Made by a program: the position numbers and the translations under genes. The notes below the pieces were generated by a model. The model made no database searches and was not told where the DNA came from. It saw only the letters and a program-made list of their open reading frames with translations. Positions 27,124-35,981 of a stretch of 64,000 nucleotides of DNA are shown piece by piece. The first letter of the stretch is position 1. Each line of letters begins with the position of its first letter. The stretch comes from Salicibibacter cibi (GTDB lineage Bacteria; Bacillota; Bacilli; Bacillales; Marinococcaceae). Location of the stretch: NCBI RefSeq assembly GCF_016495865.1, contig NZ_CP054706.1, forward strand, positions 3,224,001-3,288,000. Direction: 5' to 3'.

Positions 27124-28157
27124 TTAGAACACAATAAAGGCTCGGTTTACTTCTCTCTTAACAGAGCTTTCTAAAGCACTTTCAATGTTCTCAAATGTAA
27201 ATTCTCCATCGACCATATCTTCAAACGGATATTTATCTATATTATTTGAAAGAAAGTCCAAAGCTTTTTTCAAATACCATGGGTGATGCCTAACAATCGG
27301 GATTATATTAATTGCTTTTCTTGTGAGTAACCCCGGATCGAATGATGTGGCTTTTCCTAGTGAAACATTTCCGATACTTACATATCTACTTCCACCAGTG
27401 AGTAAATGAACGCCTTCACTGAATGCATCTGGAACTCCAGTTAATTCCATACCAACATCAGCACCATCTTGGTTCGTCAACTCAAGTACCTTTTCTCCCT
27501 TTGCTTCACGGTTTCGTGCTCTTTAAAATTGATGGTATGAGCAGCACCAAACTTAAGTGCATTCTCTAATCTTCCTTCTACCCCATCTATTATAATTACT
27601 GTAGCTCCTTTTTCTTTGGCGAACGTAGCAGCGTTCAATTCCAAACCGTTGCCCCCTGAATTACTATTGTTTCTATTGTAAATTAGCTTTTTCAATACCA
27701 AAGTAGACTTGTGAAATAGCACAATTAGTACTTGCTGCCACAGCATGGCACATTATCAGAAACCTTATAAAATTAATAATCAGGATGCACATAATGATGA
27801 GAGCGAAACTACCATGAAAATGCGGTGGTTCGTTAGCTGCCTTAATCCAATACTCATATGCATTTTCACAAAGATTTATTGCACCTTTTTGACACATCTT
27901 ACATTTCCAGCATGTCTGAAAATAAGTTGATTCTATCATCAACTTTTAGATTAGCTCCAGCAAAATCAGATACTACTCCTTCCTCTAAGCTTTCTACTTC
28001 CCCTACCATTTCATGACCAAGTACACCTGTTTTCTTAGTAGGGTGTTCTCCTCTCCATATGTGTATCTCAGAACCACATACATTTGAACATCTTACATTT
28101 AATAGGATATTTTATTCACTATGATAAATAATCATCAATCTTCCTTTGAGTTTGGAT
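27124..28157 (-). pseudogene. Decayed zinc alcohol dehydrogenase, paralogue of 24419-25513
   Basis: Pieces of one dehydrogenase follow each other in three frames. NVCGSEIHIWRGEHP and VLGHEMVGEVESLEEG appear near 27970-28090, the cysteine cluster CWKCKMCQKGAINLC near 27870-27920, the coenzyme domain near 27500-27660, and an intact C-terminal 118 residues at 27124-27480. The order and sequence follow the intact gene at 24419. Several frameshifts and at least one stop make it inactive. The two copies flank the lactonase gene. Confidence 0.85.
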
Positions 28158-28749
28158 ACCTATTTCTGTTTAGCAATCACTTACAAATTCAAAGAAACCC
28201 TTTCGTACGTTCCTTCGAAAAATGCGACAAACGTATAAAACACAATATAAAATAAAAGATTGCGTTAAAAGTTTTTACTTTATTTAGATTTTTATTTTTT
28301 TATTAAAATTTCCATACTTCTATATGGATATAGTATATCGTATCCCATTTGTATTATCAAGAAAAAACATAACATTTTTCATAGAAATAGAAATACACTT
28401 CCACAGATAGATTCTTGCTATGGACTCCGAGGAAACTCAGGAGCCAGATTAGTCCTCAGACTTGGGTTCTGGGACTCATAATGGTTTCCGGACAGCAAAT
28501 TCATCCGCAAATATAACATAATACAGCATGTTTAACACCTTTATCAGGTGCTCACTACGTTTAATACAAGATGTATCGAAGCAAACAGAAATGGTGGAAT
28601 TAGGGATAACTGAGGATATGTCATGGGATGCCATTAACTTAAAAAGCATGTTAAATGATATACCAATCCTCAAAAGTTGAAATCTAACTTAGTTCTCCGA
28701 CCATGAGCGCATTGCCTCGTGACCGGTTTATTATAAATTGCTTTGAACG
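28158..28749. other. Non-coding region with a family D hairpin
   Basis: This AT-rich stretch holds one to two family D units at 28440-28510 and otherwise nothing I can name. Open frames in it are short and lack ribosome binding sites. Confidence 0.5.
28440..28510. repeat. Family D hairpin repeat, short locus
   Basis: AGTCCTCAG at 28451 and GGGACTCATAATGGTTTCCG at 28471-28490 are near-copies of the unit at 13968-14020, and a TCATCCGC start of another unit follows about 51 bp later. The spacing and stem agree with the 52 bp family. Confidence 0.6.
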
Positions 28750-29028
28750 CATCATCTCCGAGTATCCTTCACCACTTCCATCGCTTCGACGATATTGTCT
28801 GCGATTAATTCGTTGACCCCTTTATGGAGCACCTTTTGCATACGCAATTTTTCATTCACCGTCCACACATAGACTGGCAGGTTGAGACGGTGCATACGTT
28901 TTACAAATCCACCGCATCTGTGCCTATGCCTTTAAGTCGGAGTTCAGGATAAAATCTTGAACATAGGCATGCAACCGGAAGCGTTGTTGAAGTAGTCTTC
29001 GACTGAGCAATAGGACTGTAAGGGCATA
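28750..29028 (-). pseudogene. Partial copy of the glycerophosphodiester phosphodiesterase gene
   Basis: The nucleotide sequence follows the 3' half of the intact gene at 37252-37995 closely, starting at the CATCATCTCCGAGTA stop-codon region. An internal deletion of about 36 bp and small changes destroy the frame. The 5' half is missing. It is a truncated duplicate in the same orientation, about 8.5 kb from the intact gene. Confidence 0.85.
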
Positions 29029-29079
29029 TAGGTTTTATCCAATAGTTTAAGTACGTTTTGCAATATTTGTAAATGAACA

Positions 29080-29278
29080 TTCTTAAATGACCCATCTGTT
29101 AAAGTAGGTGGTCATTTAAATCCCCCGTTAAGACGTAGAAACGCTACCGCTAAAGCACATCCTGGGCGTCGGAACAAATCGGGTGTTAGTCGTCCGTTAT
29201 CCCCATACGGGGTTGAAGCAGGAGTTATGACTCTTACTCACCACCGGGATAAAGAACAAGACCCAGCTAGAATCCTAA
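29080..29278 (+). other. Possible IS605 TnpB tail / right-end remnant
   Basis: An open + strand stretch reads as a proline- and arginine-rich sequence (LNPPLRRRNATAKAHPGRRN, then SRPLSPYGVEAGV). The DNA contains compact hairpin-forming segments such as CCCCATACGGGG. This composition is typical of the 3' end of tnpB, where coding sequence overlaps the omega-RNA and right end. No catalytic part is present. Identification is tentative. Confidence 0.35.
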
Positions 29279-29748
29279 AACACTTCTTCCAATGCTTTTC
29301 GATCTTGTTTTAGCCAATCCCGCATCCACGTTTTCGCTTCTTCCAAGTCATGGAGTTTCGCCTGCCCGCATTGTTCTTCGGTAGCAGCGGGAACATAGTC
29401 ATATTCGATGCCGGCTTTTAATGTTTTTTCCAAAACATCAATGATCTCAGGAACTTCCGCCGGTCCATTAATGATTAGATAGAAGCCGGTTTGGCATCCC
29501 ATCGGGGAGAGATCAATCACTTCAAAATGGTCGTAAGCCTCAGCATACCCACGTATATTTAATGCAAGCAGGTGCTCGAGCGTATGAATCACCGGCGGCG
29601 TCATGTTCGTCACGTTCGGCTGGGCAAAACGGAGATCGAATTTATGAACGATGCCGTCGCTGCCTACCTTTTGTGTTCCGGCATGGCGGACATATGGCGC
29701 TTTCACTTTTGTATGGTCAAGCTCGAAGCTCTCAACACGTGCTTCCAT
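29275..29748 (-). CDS. luxS: S-ribosylhomocysteine lyase LuxS
   Basis: A 157-residue LuxS protein. The iron/zinc ligands His55 and His59 are in HTLEHLLA with the catalytic Glu58. Cys84 in PMGCQTGF is the acid/base residue, and Cys127 in [10 protein letters not shown] is the third metal ligand. It cleaves S-ribosylhomocysteine to homocysteine and the AI-2 precursor DPD as part of the activated methyl cycle. Length is standard. It stands alone; no other methyl-cycle gene is next to it. Confidence 0.97.
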   Translation of the reverse strand: MEARVESFELDHTKVKAPYVRHAGTQKVGSDGIVHKFDLRFAQPNVTNMTPPVIHTLEHLLALNIRGYAEAYDHFEVIDLSPMGCQTGFYLIINGPAEVPEIIDVLEKTLKAGIEYDYVPAATEEQCGQAKLHDLEEAKTWMRDWLKQDRKALEEVF

Positions 29749-29836
29749 AAAAAATCCCTCCGTATAATATTCCTACTCCTATTATACAACAAGGCGAAAT
29801 TCCTTCGCAATGCTCCGGTTCGCATGAATTGGTCGT

Positions 29837-30907
29837 TTAACGTAGTAAAGCATCCGTCTCTTCTACCAGTTTATCAACAAGTTCCTTAGCGGTCATTGCT
29901 TCGCTAAGCCTCGTACCTTGTCCTGCCCACAATGACATGTAATCCGGTTTTTTTTGTTGACCGGCCGCTTTTCGAATATCTTTTGTGGCGGCATTTTGAA
30001 TGGGATATGGAGGGATGGGATCATGCTTATCATCCATTTCTTCCATAAACCGATTTTTAATGCCCCTCGCTTCTTTCCCCGAGAAGGCTTTTGTGATCAT
30101 CGTATCTGCTTCAGTACTGTTTAAAACTTCCTCTTTATGCATATCTTGCGCGCCACTTTCGTGACACGTGAGAAAAGCTGTACCCATTTGTATCCCGGAT
30201 GCGCCTAGCATAAATGCTGCTGCTATCCCTCTTCCATCCATAATCCCTCCGGAAGCAATAACCGGAACATCCACCTGATCGACGACTTGTGGCACCAATG
30301 CCAGCGTTCCAACCATCGCTTGCTCCATTGAAGAAGCCAAAAATGTACCACGATGTCCGCCTGCCTCACTTCCCTGTGCCACAATGAGGTCAACGCCGGC
30401 TAGGTCAAGTTCGATTGCTTCATTTACAGTCGTCGCGGTTCCTATTGTGGTGATGTTTTGCGCTTTTAATTTTTGAAGCATTCGCATTGGAAGAAGACCA
30501 AATGTGAAACTGAAGCAAGGCACTTCCTCTTCTAAAACGACGTTTAATTGCTCATCGAAATTTTCTTCAACTTGATTTATTTGCGGGGGTTCAAGATTAA
30601 ATTTTTGCCGGTAACGCTCCGTCAGTTTCAATCCGGCTTCGATGTAGGATTGCTCCTGTTCCTTTGAATGTTTGGGAGAAGGAATGAACAAGTTAACCGC
30701 AAATGATGCGTCCGTTAGCTCTTTAACAGCGCGAATAGCAGATCGAATCTGCTCCGGAGCCATATACCCGGCTCCCAACGTCCCGAGAGCCCCGCTGTTT
30801 GAAACTGCAGCAACAAGCTCCGGTGTCGTTGTGCCACCTGCCATCCCGGCTTGAATAACCGGATACTTGATTTCTAGACGTGATTGAACCTCTGTTTCAT
30901 GCCACAT
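29837..30907 (-). CDS. Nitronate monooxygenase
   Basis: A 356-residue FMN-dependent TIM-barrel enzyme of the nitronate monooxygenase (2-nitropropane dioxygenase) family. The N-terminal PVIQAGMAGG segment, the central GSEAGGHRGTF flavin-phosphate motif and IASGGIMDGRGIAAA are conserved family features. It oxidises alkyl nitronates such as propionate 3-nitronate. The ATG at 30907 is chosen because AAGGAGG lies 8 bp upstream; a longer frame back to 30949 adds a poor N-terminus. It is probably monocistronic. Confidence 0.92.
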   Translation of the reverse strand: MWHETEVQSRLEIKYPVIQAGMAGGTTTPELVAAVSNSGALGTLGAGYMAPEQIRSAIRAVKELTDASFAVNLFIPSPKHSKEQEQSYIEAGLKLTERYRQKFNLEPPQINQVEENFDEQLNVVLEEEVPCFSFTFGLLPMRMLQKLKAQNITTIGTATTVNEAIELDLAGVDLIVAQGSEAGGHRGTFLASSMEQAMVGTLALVPQVVDQVDVPVIASGGIMDGRGIAAAFMLGASGIQMGTAFLTCHESGAQDMHKEEVLNSTEADTMITKAFSGKEARGIKNRFMEEMDDKHDPIPPYPIQNAATKDIRKAAGQQKKPDYMSLWAGQGTRLSEAMTAKELVDKLVEETDALLR

Positions 30908-31065
30908 GTTGGCAACCTCCTTTTTCAGCCCCAAGGACCGGCACTCCACTCGTCCTCATGCCACTTTCAGGCTGAAATGCTTGAATCATGTCAACGCTTA
31001 AATCGACATTCTCTTATCCACATGGATGTCCTATATGCTCGTCCCTCACCTCGCTTTCTTTTGAT

Positions 31066-31762
31066 TTAAGGCCAAAAACCTAACCAATTCCACCACGTAT
31101 AGATGACCAATAATGTAATGATCGTTGTTGCGATCGTCGCCCATATGCCCGGAATATAAAAGTCTCGTTGTTTGATTAAGCCGGTGCCGTGCGCAACGAC
31201 ATTGGGCATCGTTTCCACAACCAAAATGTATCCGTACAACGTTGTTAAACCTGCAGCAACACTGATGACAACAGGGTCCAACCCAACTTGCGTGGATAAA
31301 CCGATGAAAACCGGAAGCAAAGTGACGACGGCTGTCGAGACATTGGTTACGCCTAAATGATAGATTTGCGAAATGATTACAACGAGCAAAAGTGCTATCC
31401 ATGGTTCACTAAATGCCGCAAGAATCCAATCTGCCGAAAGGACCAATTAACAACACCATATCAAAATTAACTTTCACAAGGTTCTTCCAATCTATAAACC
31501 CTACTTTAGGCATCCCCATTAAAACGACTGCGAGAAGGGCAGGAACGGTTGGATGATAACCATGAAGTGGTTGTGTCATCCAAAGCGCTACCGTTAAACA
31601 TAACATCCCTATACATTTTCGTTCAGCTTTTGTTAACGCACCTAAGTTTTCTTTTTCTTCCTTCATCTGCCGTTTTAATGGTGCGACAGAAATACCAAAC
31701 GTAACGGATCGTCTAGATACAAGGTACTTCTTTTTCTTATCAACAGGCTTTTCCGGCTTCAT
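31066..31762 (-). pseudogene. Truncated and frameshifted SLC13/DASS anion transporter
   Basis: Two overlapping frames encode the C-terminal half of a divalent anion:sodium symporter. The first (31409-31762) has a charged loop and the segment PTVPALLAVVLMGMPKVGFI. The second (31066-31446) continues with the typical VTNVSTAVVTLLPVFIGL and the final helices. A single-base shift near 31440 separates them, and the first ~250 residues of a normal transporter are absent. Non-functional. Confidence 0.8.
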
Positions 31763-31798
31763 ATGCGGCTCTCACTTTCGGGACAATCAGAAAAACAT

Positions 31799-31833
31799 AA
31801 CGGCTCTAGACAATGAAACATCTAGAACCGTTT
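31799..31833 (-). terminator. Terminator
   Basis: AACGGCTCTAGA (31799-31810) pairs with TCTAGAACCGTT (31821-31832). It lies downstream of the AI-2E gene on the minus strand. Between it and that gene, an acidic fragment (VEDIPEELYPPEYDEDSESE) is the tail of something broken. Confidence 0.82.
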
Positions 31834-31949
31834 GTCCCCAATTAAAGATTACTCGCTCTCACTATCTTCGTCATACTCCGGCGGATACAATTCTTCCGGG
31901 ATATCTTCAACATTTTATTCTAAAAAAGACCTTGCCCATGAATTTTCGT

Positions 31950-33005
31950 CTAAATCTTGAAATCCATTTTTATAATGCCTGCTTCTTTGGCAGACAAAAA
32001 AGCAATCAGCAATAATGGGCCAAGCACAAATCCGATCACGCCAAATACCATCAAACCGAGATATAGGGAAATCAACGTGGCAAGCGGGGATAATCCCATA
32101 TGGGTACCCATTACTTTTGGTTCTACCGTTCTTCTAATCACCAAGAGGACCGCAGCTAATATGAGCAGTTGTGTGCCCAATGCAGCCTCGCCGGCAATGA
32201 ATTGGAACAATGCCCACGGGGCCAATATTGCAATCGAGCCAATGATAGGGATAAGGTCAACGACCCAAACAATAAGCGACATTATCAATGCCACCTCTGG
32301 TGTAATCCAATAAAGACCAATAAGGGTGACGGCTAAAATAATGAGACTCACCAAAAATTGCGCTTTAATAAACCCGAAAATGACATTGGAAAAACGCATG
32401 GCCATAAAGTTTACTTTTTCTTTCGTTTCATCCTTCAAGTATGAATAAAACACCTTTTTTAAGCGTGGCATATCCAACAAAAATAAAAACAAGGCGATCA
32501 CATAGACGATGATGGATACGAAATAGCCCGGAATACTGGATATAAATGCCGTAATTTGTCCAAGAACATTTACATTGCTGACACTTGCCCCCAATTCATT
32601 TAACAAGCTTCTAACTTCCTGGTTAATGACCTGGCCAAATTCGGCAGGAAGGTTTTCGTTATCCTCTAAAAAATTTTGAAAGTCAATCAACGCATTGTTT
32701 ATTTCATTGATATAGTGGGGGATGTTCTCCACAAATTGTATTCCCTGGGTAACGATAGCCGCGGCGATAAAGTATGTAGATACTCCTAAAATAACCAAAA
32801 ATAAACTAAATACTGTAATGACAGAAAGACGTCTCGGGACTTTCGCCCGGCGAATAAGAAACTTAACTGCCGGAGACAATAACAGCGCTGTAAAGAAAGC
32901 TGTAATAATCGGCAGGGAAACCGGCAATACGAAATACCCGGCTACGATAAGCAGGATGACAACGATAACAATAGTTATGTTTCGTTTAGTAAGAAATTTT
33001 GTCAC
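31950..33005 (-). CDS. AI-2E family transporter
   Basis: A 351-residue membrane protein of the AI-2E (UPF0118) family with about eight transmembrane helices. Two N-terminal helices are followed by a large soluble segment (about residues 75-150) and the C-terminal membrane block, with LIPIIGSIAILAPWALFQFI typical. Family members are annotated as AI-2 exporters, but others are Na+/H+ antiporters or have unknown function, so the role is not fixed even though luxS lies 2.2 kb away. Confidence 0.88.
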   Translation of the reverse strand: MTKFLTKRNITIVIVVILLIVAGYFVLPVSLPIITAFFTALLLSPAVKFLIRRAKVPRRLSVITVFSLFLVILGVSTYFIAAAIVTQGIQFVENIPHYINEINNALIDFQNFLEDNENLPAEFGQVINQEVRSLLNELGASVSNVNVLGQITAFISSIPGYFVSIIVYVIALFLFLLDMPRLKKVFYSYLKDETKEKVNFMAMRFSNVIFGFIKAQFLVSLIILAVTLIGLYWITPEVALIMSLIVWVVDLIPIIGSIAILAPWALFQFIAGEAALGTQLLILAAVLLVIRRTVEPKVMGTHMGLSPLATLISLYLGLMVFGVIGFVLGPLLLIAFLSAKEAGIIKMDFKI

Positions 33006-33270
33006 GAATATGCCTCTTCCCAGTTATATTTTCTTTTTTCATTCTAACACGAATCATTTTTTACGCATCATTTTTCGTTTTTCCTGCCACTCGTCTACAC
33101 CTTAACAGAGTGATCTTTTCTGTTTTTCAGTAAGAAGTAAGTTGATCGCACGTCGATAACTATCGTTTGCATTTGTATATGCTGTGCAGAGTCTAAATTT
33201 GCCTATTCTATACACCCGATCCCTAACCCGGACGGTCTGGAACCATCATTTAAAGTCCTTGACCCTATAA

Positions 33271-33385
33271 CGGAGGGACGACGCTGCAATGGCGAGACTC
33301 CAGCGGAAAAACGGACGCGTCAAGCCCCCGCAGTGCCGATTTTGCGCGAGGAGGCTTGACCGTTCGTCCGCGGAAAGCGAAGCCA
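33271..33385 (+). mobile_element. Family A MITE, core fragment
   Basis: About 115 bp equal to the GC-rich core of the MITE (from CGGAGGGACG to GCGAAGCCA). Both ends, with the inverted repeats, are missing. It is fused directly to the 3' flank of the ABC-associated small gene region. Confidence 0.8.
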
Positions 33386-33430
33386 AGGATTTCATGAATA
33401 CTTTCTTCACCGGCAATCTGTTTGTCTCAA

Positions 33431-33622
33431 TCATTCATCACGGGTTTTCATGAACATCGCGATGACAATAATTAACCCGATACAAATGAAACTCGCCCAC
33501 GAAAAGAAATCAGGTAAATGAAGTTCGGGCCAAGTATCAAAGTTCTGTTGCATGCCATTATAGATAAAAAGGAATGGAATGATCGATAAAACGATCATTA
33601 TTATCGCGAAAAAGAATCTCAT
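33431..33622 (-). CDS. Small membrane protein (63 residues) at the end of the ABC cluster
   Basis: Two transmembrane helices at about 3-24 and 38-57 are joined by an aromatic and acidic loop (FDTWPELHLPDFFSW). GGGGGAGGAAAAA precedes the ATG. The gene is 29 bp downstream of the ABC-2 permease in the same direction, so it is probably part of that operon. No family is recognised. Confidence 0.68.
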   Translation of the reverse strand: MRFFFAIIMIVLSIIPFLFIYNGMQQNFDTWPELHLPDFFSWASFICIGLIIVIAMFMKTRDE

Positions 33623-33651
33623 TTTTCCTCCCCCCTAAGTGGATTTGACAT

Positions 33652-34299
33652 TCAGAATTCTTTTCTTTTATACACTTGAAGTGTGATTCCATAGGAAATA
33701 ATATAAAGCATGAAGGTAATCACACAAAAACCGGAAGTAAACAGCAGCTCATGATTGATCCCTTGAAATGCGTCTTCGATAAACTCTATATACAACCAAT
33801 TGCTTAACAAAAACAATCCGACAGCCACAATGATGCCCAGCATGAGTACTGTATCCGCTTTTTCTGCTCCCCATTTGTATGTGAGGGGATATGCCACGAT
33901 CCCTAAAAGCAGCGCAATGCCAGCGCCATTCAGGATCCCCAACATATTTGTAGATGTTAAGATATCTCCTAATATGAGATCAGCTAACGCAAATAAAGCA
34001 ACTGTGACCAATAAACCGCTGATCATCGCCAAGGCAAAAAAGAGAAAATGGCTCTGCACAACATCGCCCCTTTTTATCGGTAGCGTAAGCACAAATTTAT
34101 TCCAACCGGACTTTGACTCATGCTTTAACACTTCAAGGGCAGGCGTAACCATAAAGATAGTGATCAACATTTGTGCGAAACCCTGCATCAATTCATTCCG
34201 GGAAAAGAGAAGAATAGCCACGATGACCACACTTAACAACACGTAATTTCGAAGACTCGCGGAAACCGAATAATATTGATTTAAGAGTAGACCTTTCAA
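33652..34299 (-). CDS. ABC-2 type transporter permease
   Basis: A 215-residue permease with six predicted transmembrane segments. It belongs to the ABC-2 group in which one subunit works with a partner ATPase (bacitracin/lantibiotic-export-like). Its start overlaps the ATPase gene end by 4 bp, so the two are coupled. The substrate is unknown; such systems export peptides or antibiotics or provide immunity. Confidence 0.85.
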   Translation of the reverse strand: MKGLLLNQYYSVSASLRNYVLLSVVIVAILLFSRNELMQGFAQMLITIFMVTPALEVLKHESKSGWNKFVLTLPIKRGDVVQSHFLFFALAMISGLLVTVALFALADLILGDILTSTNMLGILNGAGIALLLGIVAYPLTYKWGAEKADTVLMLGIIVAVGLFLLSNWLYIEFIEDAFQGINHELLFTSGFCVITFMLYIISYGITLQVYKRKEF

Positions 34300-35153
34300 G
34301 CTTCTTCACCTCGCATTAACAGGAGCGTAATATCATCGATGGAAAAGGCTTTTGATTTGATCGGGGCAGGCACTTGTTTACGATCAGATACGAGCACTTC
34401 CATTCCATCACCGCTTTTTTTATACGTGATGATCAAATCTTGCTCGATTTGCTCAATTTCATGTTGCTCGCATTGCAAAATGGCGTATTGGTTCAGCAAT
34501 GTTTGTTTTTTGACTTTTAACAGAAGTTCCCCATTCTTAATAAAAATCAGGCTATCCGCTATTTTTTCAATGTCGCTTGTGATATGCGACGATAATAAAA
34601 TGCTGCGCCCTGCACCTGCAACAAACGTCTTTAACACATCCAATAACTCATCTCTTCCCGTCGGATCCAAACCCGCGGTTGCTTCATCCAAAATTAACAA
34701 TTTAGCGTCATGGGAAAGGGCAACCGCAACTGAAAGTTTCATCGACATCCCTCGCGAAAACCCACTGATTTGCTTTGCTTTTGGCAAGGAAAAAAAATCA
34801 ATGTAATGATCAAACGTCTCTTGATTCCATTGTTGGTAAATCTTGTTGAACACCTGGCCCAACTTATCGACGGTTATGCCACCGGGCAAGTGAATGTCAT
34901 CAAAGACAACCCCGATACTTTCTTTTATGTCTCTCTTGTCCGGATCCATTTCTTCACCAAAAATGTGAATAGATCCACTGTCTTTTTGTAGGGTTCCTAA
35001 AATGGATCCCATCGTTGTGGATTTCCCTGCCCCGTTTTCCCCGATGAACCCGACAATGGATCCGTATGGAATGGCAAAGGAAACATCCTTTAAAGCAAAA
35101 GAAGAACCCGAGTATTGTTTGTTCAACTGTTCAACTTCTAAAATCGATGACAA
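34296..35153 (-). CDS. ABC transporter ATP-binding protein
   Basis: A 285-residue ATPase. Walker A GENGAGKST lies at 38-46, the signature is in ISGFSRGMSMKLSVAV and Walker B in LLILDEATAGLD, with the H-loop in LLSSHITSD. The start is TTG at 35153 with GGAGG about 10 bp upstream. It energises the ABC-2 permease downstream and probably also serves the permease upstream. About 110 bp of non-coding DNA separates it from the upstream permease gene. Regulation is probably through the LytTR protein. Confidence 0.92.
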   Translation of the reverse strand: MSSILEVEQLNKQYSGSSFALKDVSFAIPYGSIVGFIGENGAGKSTTMGSILGTLQKDSGSIHIFGEEMDPDKRDIKESIGVVFDDIHLPGGITVDKLGQVFNKIYQQWNQETFDHYIDFFSLPKAKQISGFSRGMSMKLSVAVALSHDAKLLILDEATAGLDPTGRDELLDVLKTFVAGAGRSILLSSHITSDIEKIADSLIFIKNGELLLKVKKQTLLNQYAILQCEQHEIEQIEQDLIITYKKSGDGMEVLVSDRKQVPAPIKSKAFSIDDITLLLMRGEEA

Positions 35154-35263
35154 TTAATAAACCTCCTATTCGTTTGATGATTCTCCCCTACTCTATCGAG
35201 GAGCAAGGAACAATGCCTTCAATCATGCACGAAAGGAGGTTGATTCATGGTAAATGGAGGCTT

Positions 35264-35962
35264 TTAATGTTTGAATAATTTCCGGGTCATTCTAAAGGTA
35301 AGCATAACGGTCAATAACGCCCAAACGATGGGGACATACATATGTTGGGCAAACGCGGATGCAAATTCCTGCTGTTCAATCAATTGCAGCCCATGAAACA
35401 TATGATAATTGGGCAATGCCAACAAAATCCCGGGCTCACTGCCAGTGTTATAGCCCACAATTCCTTCAAACACGAAGTAGATTAAAATTACCGGCCACCC
35501 GTATAAACTGACGTCTACGGTATTTTTGGAAATAACGCCAAGGATTGTGCCCAGGCATAAGAACATCAAGAGCAGTGGCAAACTAAAAAGAATGCCTGCA
35601 CATATACTGGATAACGTATATCCATAAAACACCGCACTAACGATGAACACAATGATTGATACCATTAATGTTAATAAAGACTTGGCCATAAAGATGTCAA
35701 TGGGACGAACCTTCATTTGCTGGAGCAATCTTAATGTTCCCTGTTCAGATTCTTCGACAATCAAATTGCCTTGCACATACATTGTGAGTAAAGTTGCAAT
35801 AACACCGACAAAAAAGGAAGGCAGCACGTGTTGCACATCAAAATTATAGAGGCCAATATGTATCAAAACTTGACACAACAACAATACAATCACTTGGCCG
35901 TTCCAACGCAAATCCCACATGTCTTTATATATAATTGTACGTAGGGATTGGCTTCGATCCAT
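35264..35962 (-). CDS. ABC-2 type permease, second subunit
   Basis: A 232-residue membrane protein with six predicted helices and an ABC-2 permease layout resembling CcmB/NosY-like proteins (MYVQGNLIVEESEQGTLRLL then the coupling region MKVRPIDIFMAKSL). No ATPase lies directly beside it except the degenerate LytTR-fused one upstream and the true one downstream. It follows the LytTR gene by 19 bp in the same direction, so these two are one transcript. Confidence 0.85.
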   Translation of the reverse strand: MDRSQSLRTIIYKDMWDLRWNGQVIVLLLCQVLIHIGLYNFDVQHVLPSFFVGVIATLLTMYVQGNLIVEESEQGTLRLLQQMKVRPIDIFMAKSLLTLMVSIIVFIVSAVFYGYTLSSICAGILFSLPLLLMFLCLGTILGVISKNTVDVSLYGWPVILIYFVFEGIVGYNTGSEPGILLALPNYHMFHGLQLIEQQEFASAFAQHMYVPIVWALLTVMLTFRMTRKLFKH

Positions 35963-35981
35963 ATAAGCCGCCTCTCCTCAT

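Noticed and set aside
31847..31945. Small acidic gene (VEDIPEELYPPEYDEDSESE)
   Set aside because: Only a short tail is open, an in-frame stop precedes it, and no start or ribosome site is present. Kept only as a note beside the terminator.
25560..33005. A dedicated AI-2/AHL quorum-sensing island
   Set aside because: No AI-2 receptor, Lsr genes or LuxR-type regulator are present, and each gene has a simpler explanation.
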